Positions 5,836 through 9,339 of a DNA stretch of 9,339 bases are shown here, one piece after another. A program made the translations under genes and the position numbers. How positions within the stretch are numbered: position 1 is the first letter of the stretch; the number at the start of each line of letters is the position of its first letter. Source of the stretch: Deinococcus sp. (GTDB lineage: Bacteria > Deinococcota > Deinococci > Deinococcales > Deinococcaceae); contig JAGLBK010000099.1 of assembly GCA_018260275.1 (NCBI GenBank), positions 1 to 9,339 of the forward strand. The letters run 5' to 3'. Below the pieces are notes generated by a model that saw nothing but the letters and a program-made list of their open reading frames with translations, had not been told where the DNA came from and searched no databases.

Positions 5836-6519
5836 ATGAGCCCCCTCATTCTGATCGTCGAGGACGAGGCGCAACTGGCCGAGGTGCTCGAAGCCTATGC
5901 CCAGCAGGAGGGCTACCGTACCGAACGCGCCGCGGACGGCCACACCGCGCTGACGGTGTACCGGGCCGCCAGCCCCGACCTGATCCTGCTGGACGTGATG
6001 CTGCCGGGCAAAAGTGGGCTGGACGTACTGAAGGCGGTGCGTGCCGACGGCAACACCCCGGTCATCATGGTCACGGCCCGCGCCGAGGAGACCGACCAGA
6101 TCGTGGGGCTGGAACTCGGGGCCGATGACTACGTGGTCAAGCCGTTCAGACCCCGCGAGGTCATGGCGCGGATCAAGGCGGTGCTGCGCCGCGCCAGCCC
6201 TGGCCCCGACGACAGCGAAAAACCGCTGCGGGTCGGGGCGCTCGAAGTGGACCGCCGCGCGGTGGTCGCGCGTATCGCCGGACGCCCGCTGTCGCTGACC
6301 CCCGCCGAATTCAGGCTGCTGGCGCAACTGGCCGAGGCCCCTGGCCGCGCCTTTACCCGTGAGGAACTGCTGGCCGCCGCCCTGCCGGACAGTGAGGCGC
6401 TGGAACGGGTTGTGGATGCCCACCTCGCCAGCGTGCGGCGCAAACTGGAAGCCGAGGGCGCCCCGCACCTGCTACGGACCGTGCGCGGCGTCGGCTACCG
6501 CCTGGAGGCCGAGGCTTGA
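5836..6519 (+). CDS. OmpR/PhoB-family response regulator
   Basis: This 227-residue protein is a two-domain DNA-binding regulator. The receiver domain (about 1-120) has the acidic pocket E9-D10, the phospho-acceptor D53 (LLDVMLPGKSG), T80 (VTARAEE), and the Tyr/Lys switch Y99 and K102 (ADDYVVKPF). The winged-helix effector domain (about 129-225) shows LSLTPAEFRLLAQLAEAPGR, the recognition-helix region ALERVVDAHLASVRRKL, and the closing VRGVGYRLE wing. All catalytic residues are present, so it should be phosphorylated by the kinase encoded next. The ATG follows GGAGG (5821-5825) at 10 nt. Divergent orientation to the tolC pair, plus phased repeats between them, suggests the efflux operon is its target. 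The signal is unknown. Its stop overlaps the kinase start by 4 nt. Confidence 0.96.
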   Translation: MSPLILIVEDEAQLAEVLEAYAQQEGYRTERAADGHTALTVYRAASPDLILLDVMLPGKSGLDVLKAVRADGNTPVIMVTARAEETDQIVGLELGADDYVVKPFRPREVMARIKAVLRRASPGPDDSEKPLRVGALEVDRRAVVARIAGRPLSLTPAEFRLLAQLAEAPGRAFTREELLAAALPDSEALERVVDAHLASVRRKLEAEGAPHLLRTVRGVGYRLEAEA

Positions 6520-7895
6520 GCGTTCCAGCCAGCTCCGGTCCGCCTGGCCCACGTCTGGCCGCCGTGCTGCTGGGCGCCATGCTGCTGATCGTGCTGCTCT
6601 CGGTCGGGAGCACCTTCGTGTTTTCCAACCTGGCGGTGCAAAGCGAATTTCGCAAGCTGCCGCCCGAAGTCCAGACCTATCTGCGGGCGCAGCAGGCCGC
6701 TGCCCGAAAGGGCCAGTTGCTCGCGCCAACGCCGCCCGTGCCGGAAATTCGCACCGGAACACCGGCAGACCCCTACCTGCCCAGGGGCCAGAGCAGCCCC
6801 GGCGTGTATGGCCGCGTGGATAATCCGGGTGGCCCGGACCTCCTGATCGAAAACGGCCTGCTGCGCCGCCAGCCGGGCTTACGGCGGCGCTGGATCACCC
6901 CGCCGCTGCCCCAGACGCAGGACTTTTTACACAACATTCAGACCAGTCTGGTGCGTATAGGGATCATTTCCGCGCTGCTCTCGGCGCTGCTGGCGTGGCT
7001 GCTGGCACAGCGGGTGGCCCGGCCCATCACCGCCGTTTCCTCGGCGGCCCAGCAACTCGCCCGGGGCGACCTCAGCGCCCGCGCCCCGCTGCTCGGCGGC
7101 GAAAAGGAAGTGACGCAGCTGGCCCTGTCCTTCAACGAAATGGCCCAGAGCCTCCAGCAGATGGACCGCGAACGCCAGCAGGCCGTGGCCGATATCGCCC
7201 ATGAACTCCGCACGCCGCTGGCGGTGATGCAGGCGCGGCTCGACGCTCTGGAAGACGGGGTTTATCCGCTGAACGCCGCACAGATCGCGCTGCTGAGCAC
7301 CCAGACCCAGCTGCTGACCCGGCTGGTGGGCGACCTGCGGACCCTGACCCTGGCCGACGCGGGCCAGCTGGAACTGAACACCCGGCAGACCGACCTGTAC
7401 GAACTGGCGCTGAGTGTCACGCGCAGCCTCGAACAGCGAGCGGCGCAGCGTAGCGTCACCCTGACGGTCAGGGGAGAGGTCGCGCCCCTGAGGGCTGACC
7501 CAGACCGCCTGCACCAGGTCATCACCAATCTGGTCGACAACGCCCTGCGCCACGCCCGGAGCCGCGTGGACATCAGCGTCACGCCGGGCGCACACGAGAC
7601 GGTACTGGACGTGGACGACGACGGTTCCGGCATTCCCGAGGGCAGCCGCGAACTGGTGTTTACCCGCTTCAGCCGCCTCGACGAAAGCCGGGCACGCGAC
7701 ACCGGGGGCAGCGGCCTGGGCCTGGCGATCGTGCGCGTGCTGGTGGGCGCCCAGGGGGGCCGGGCCAGCGCGGGGCGCAGTCCGCTGGGGGGCGCCCGCT
7801 TCAGCGTGGTTCTTCCGGTGCAGCCCGCGGCCGGTTTATCTCCAGCCGTTTTATCTGTACAGGACGGACCAGAGTCCCGGGACCGGCGTGTATGA
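6516..7895 (+). CDS. Membrane sensor histidine kinase (HAMP-HisKA-HATPase)
   Basis: This 459-residue protein is the partner kinase of the preceding regulator. TM1 spans about residues 14-36 and TM2 about 145-164. The loop between them (about 40-142) is an extracytoplasmic sensor of roughly 100 residues, Pro/Arg-rich and matching no sensor domain I recognise. HAMP follows (about 165-218), with RPITAVSSAAQQLARGDLSAR. The HisKA domain has the phosphorylation site H229 in IAHELRTPLAVM. The ATPase domain has the N box ITNLVDNALRHA (N342), G1 DDDGSGIPEG (367-376), F box VFTRFSRLDE, and G2 GGSGLGLAIVR (397-407). All catalytic motifs are intact. The start is TTG at 6516, overlapping the regulator stop (TTGA) and preceded by GGAGG with 7-nt spacing. 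No alternative start would keep TM1 complete. The last ~25 residues after the ATPase fold look disordered. Confidence 0.95.
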   Translation: MSVPASSGPPGPRLAAVLLGAMLLIVLLSVGSTFVFSNLAVQSEFRKLPPEVQTYLRAQQAAARKGQLLAPTPPVPEIRTGTPADPYLPRGQSSPGVYGRVDNPGGPDLLIENGLLRRQPGLRRRWITPPLPQTQDFLHNIQTSLVRIGIISALLSALLAWLLAQRVARPITAVSSAAQQLARGDLSARAPLLGGEKEVTQLALSFNEMAQSLQQMDRERQQAVADIAHELRTPLAVMQARLDALEDGVYPLNAAQIALLSTQTQLLTRLVGDLRTLTLADAGQLELNTRQTDLYELALSVTRSLEQRAAQRSVTLTVRGEVAPLRADPDRLHQVITNLVDNALRHARSRVDISVTPGAHETVLDVDDDGSGIPEGSRELVFTRFSRLDESRARDTGGSGLGLAIVRVLVGAQGGRASAGRSPLGGARFSVVLPVQPAAGLSPAVLSVQDGPESRDRRV

Positions 7896-7933
7896 TGCAC
7901 CGCAACGATCACGTTCCCGATCAGGAGACCCCC

Positions 7934-9082
7934 ATGAACCTCAAAGCTATCGCTCTTTCCCTTATGTCCGCCGGGCTGCTCGGCAGTGCCCAGGCCGCCA
8001 CTTCCGTCAAAATCGCCACCGTCAGCGCCCTGTCGGGGCCGGTCAGCAACATGGGCCTGCAACTCAAGAACGGCACGCAGCTGGCCGTCAACGAGATGAG
8101 GCCCGCGTTCGCCAGGGCAGGCATGACCCTCAGCCTGGTGGCCTACGACGACCAGGCCGACCCCGCCACCGGCACCGCCGCCGCCCGGCGCATCGTCGCC
8201 GACAAGACCGTGCTGGGCGTAGTCGGGCCGCTGACCAGCGGAGTAGCGATTCCCGGCAGCGCCGTGCTGGCCCCCAGCCACGTGGTCGCCGTGACGCCGA
8301 CGGCCACCAGCGACAAGGTGACCGAGCGCGGCCTCGCCAACATGAACCGCGTCTGCGCCCGTGACGACGCGCAGGGTTCGGCGGGCGGCAGCTATCTGGT
8401 CAACACCCTCAAGGCCAAAAAAGTCTACGTGCTGAACGACAAGGCCCCCTACGGACAGGGCCTGGCCGATCAGGCCGAGAAGGCCATGAAGACGGCTGGA
8501 GCGAACATCGTGCAGAGTGAAGGCATCGATGCCCAGGAGCGCGACTTCACGGCGATCATCACCAAGATTCAGGCCCTCAAGCCCGACGCGGTGTACTTCG
8601 GCGGCATGTACGGCCAGATCGGTCCCTTCGCCAAGCAGCTGCGCGACAAGGGCGTGGCCATTCCGCTGTTCAGCGGCGACGGCCTCGACAGCCCCGACAT
8701 GGCTAAACTGGCGGGCAGCGGCGCGACCAACATCTATTTCACGACCACCGCGCCCGATACCGAAATCGTCCCTGCCGCCCAGGCCGAGGCCAGCAGCTTC
8801 AAGAAGACTTTCGGCAGCGAGATTCAGGGCTTCGGCATCCTGTCCTACGACGCGGCCAAGGTGCTCCTGCAGGGCATCCTGAACGCAGCCAAGGCCAACG
8901 GCAACAAGGCCCCCAGCCGCGCTCAGGTCGAAGCGGCGGTGCGCGGCGGCAAGTTCAAGGGACTGACCGGCGACATCGACTTCGACAGCAAGGGCGACCG
9001 CGTCAGCGCCAAGATGTACGTCGTGACCCTCAAAGACGGCAAACGCGGCAGCGCCGGAGTGATCGACGTTCAACGCAAGTAA
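7934..9082 (+). CDS. Branched-chain amino acid-type ABC transporter substrate-binding protein (LivJ/LivK family)
   Basis: This 382-residue periplasmic binding protein belongs to the type I fold of the Leu/Ile/Val family (Peripla_BP_6). The signal peptide MNLKAIALSLMSAGLLGSAQA (1-21) ends at an AQA site. The mature protein opens KIATVSALSGPVSNMGLQLKNG and continues with the ligand-loop signature VVGPLTSGVAIPGSAVLAPS (96-115) and TPTATS (121-126). Later typical segments are NDKAPYGQGLADQ (168-180), DFTAIITKIQALKPDAVYFGG and GDIDFDSKGDR near the end. There is no lipobox, so it is soluble. The start at 7934 is set by AGGAG (7923-7927) six nt upstream; an in-frame ATG at 7892 lies inside the kinase end and lacks such a site. 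No permease or ATPase gene follows before the terminator. The ligand may be an amino acid, urea or another small compound, which sequence alone cannot settle. Confidence 0.94.
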   Translation: MNLKAIALSLMSAGLLGSAQAATSVKIATVSALSGPVSNMGLQLKNGTQLAVNEMRPAFARAGMTLSLVAYDDQADPATGTAAARRIVADKTVLGVVGPLTSGVAIPGSAVLAPSHVVAVTPTATSDKVTERGLANMNRVCARDDAQGSAGGSYLVNTLKAKKVYVLNDKAPYGQGLADQAEKAMKTAGANIVQSEGIDAQERDFTAIITKIQALKPDAVYFGGMYGQIGPFAKQLRDKGVAIPLFSGDGLDSPDMAKLAGSGATNIYFTTTAPDTEIVPAAQAEASSFKKTFGSEIQGFGILSYDAAKVLLQGILNAAKANGNKAPSRAQVEAAVRGGKFKGLTGDIDFDSKGDRVSAKMYVVTLKDGKRGSAGVIDVQRK

Positions 9083-9094
9083 GTTGAGTAACTG

Positions 9095-9130
9095 AACCGG
9101 AGGCCACTCGAGCGGGGTGGCCTCTGGTTT
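9095..9130 (+). terminator. Terminator hairpin after the substrate-binding protein gene
   Basis: AACCGGAGGCCAC (9095-9107) pairs with GTGGCCTCTGGTT (9117-9129), 13 bp with one G-U pair and a 9-nt loop. It starts 13 nt after the TAA stop. The following sequence (TTTATGTTGACTC) is only weakly T-rich. The position and the very stable stem support termination of the gene. Confidence 0.75.
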
Positions 9131-9162
9131 ATGTTGACTCACTTTGCCGCTGCTGCGCCGCT

Positions 9163-9339
9163 TAGAGCATTTGCCATACGTCTGTCATGGGCTGTTGACC
9201 CTCTGGGACTTGCGAAGCTGCCCTGCACACTTGAAAAGCTTCGCAGGAGAGGGGGCCACTGGAGCAGCTTTCATAATTACGCCATTTGTGGAACTGCGCC
9301 CCAAACGGCTCCATTATTCCAGCTGCTCGTTAAAAGTCA
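9163..9339 (+). repeat. Third copy of the TAGAGCATTTG repeat, running to the window edge
   Basis: TAGAGCATTTGCCATA at 9163-9178 differs from copy A (774) at one of 16 bases. Further shared blocks follow at matching offsets: TTGACCC (9195-9201), CTTGCG (9209-9214) and AGGAGAG (9245-9251; in copy A at 857-863). Between the last two blocks lies a perfect 9-bp inverted repeat, TGCGAAGCT (9211-9219) with AGCTTCGCA (9237-9245). Like copy A it starts 33 nt after the right arm of a terminator hairpin. If the element is as long as 774-1059, its other end lies beyond the window. No gene is visible in 9131-9339. Confidence 0.5.

Noticed and set aside
5746..6468. 240-codon open frame on the - strand over the response regulator
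   Set aside because: Antisense shadow of the regulator gene; no recognisable motif and no ribosome site.
7835..7856. Two TTTATCT heptamers 15 bp apart near the kinase 3' end
   Set aside because: Spacing is not helical, the context is coding, and the match is too short to distinguish from chance.
7874..7883. 10-bp palindrome GTCCCGGGAC
   Set aside because: Short GC palindrome inside the coding end of the kinase; expected by chance in GC-rich DNA.
7891..7896. TATGAT as -10 promoter for the binding protein gene
   Set aside because: No -35-like hexamer at suitable distance (7868-7873 reads ACCAGA) and no extended -10 TGN, so not supported enough to list.
7892..7933. Earlier in-frame ATG for the binding protein
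   Set aside because: It would put 14 charged residues before a good signal peptide and has no ribosome site, whereas AGGAG fits the 7934 start.
7262..9142. 626-codon open frame on the - strand
   Set aside because: It lies fully antisense to two genes with intact family motifs. Its translation is low-complexity His/Gly/Arg-rich and lacks domain motifs, as expected for a shadow frame in GC-rich DNA.

Overview
This is a GC-rich bacterial window from a diderm organism: it carries a TolC-type outer-membrane efflux operon and part of an RND pump. The ParA has an FNHAGGAGKTS Walker A loop, ParB and ParA share one operon, and the intergenic repeats are GC-rich. Together with the general protein style, this points to a Deinococcus-like genome, probably a secondary replicon (second chromosome or megaplasmid) near its partition locus. 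The genus is an inference; no rRNA or other marker gene is present.

Layout from left to right: (1) 1-690, the 3' end of an RND efflux permease on the + strand, closed by a strong terminator hairpin. (2) 774-1059, a gene-free segment bounded by long imperfect inverted repeats that start with TA, which looks like a non-autonomous transposable element (MITE-like). Its right end runs into the stop codon of parB. (3) 1057-2786, a parA-parB operon on the - strand with a 4-nt overlap. Upstream of it lie three 18-bp palindromes at exactly 33-bp spacing (2821-2904), the likely centromere and/or operator of this partition system. (4) 2985-5591, a terminator and two translationally coupled TolC-family genes on the - strand. 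The first-translated gene is a full-length outer-membrane factor with a Pro/Thr-rich N-terminal linker. The second is short and seems to lack the beta-barrel segments. (5) 5592-5835, a divergent regulatory region with 11-bp-phased heptamer repeats facing both ways, the spacing expected for an OmpR/PhoB-type regulator. (6) 5836-7895, an OmpR/PhoB-family response regulator and its membrane histidine kinase, overlapping by 4 nt, with a TTG start for the kinase. (7) 7934-9082, an orphan periplasmic substrate-binding protein of the branched-chain amino acid (LivJ/LivK) family, followed by a terminator hairpin. (8) 9131-9339, gene-free sequence with a third copy of the terminal repeat from region 2, running off the window edge.

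How the parts may work together: the two-component system probably controls the divergent tolC pair, and possibly itself, through the phased CTTCGNA-type repeats. TolC factors normally complete RND or ABC efflux pumps, so the RND fragment at the left may be functionally related although the partition locus and the repeat element separate them. ParA and ParB form an independent replicon-segregation module with their own palindromic sites. The most unusual items are the 33-bp phased palindromes, the repeat family (three copies in 9.3 kb), the apparently barrel-less TolC paralogue, and the phased operator ladder.
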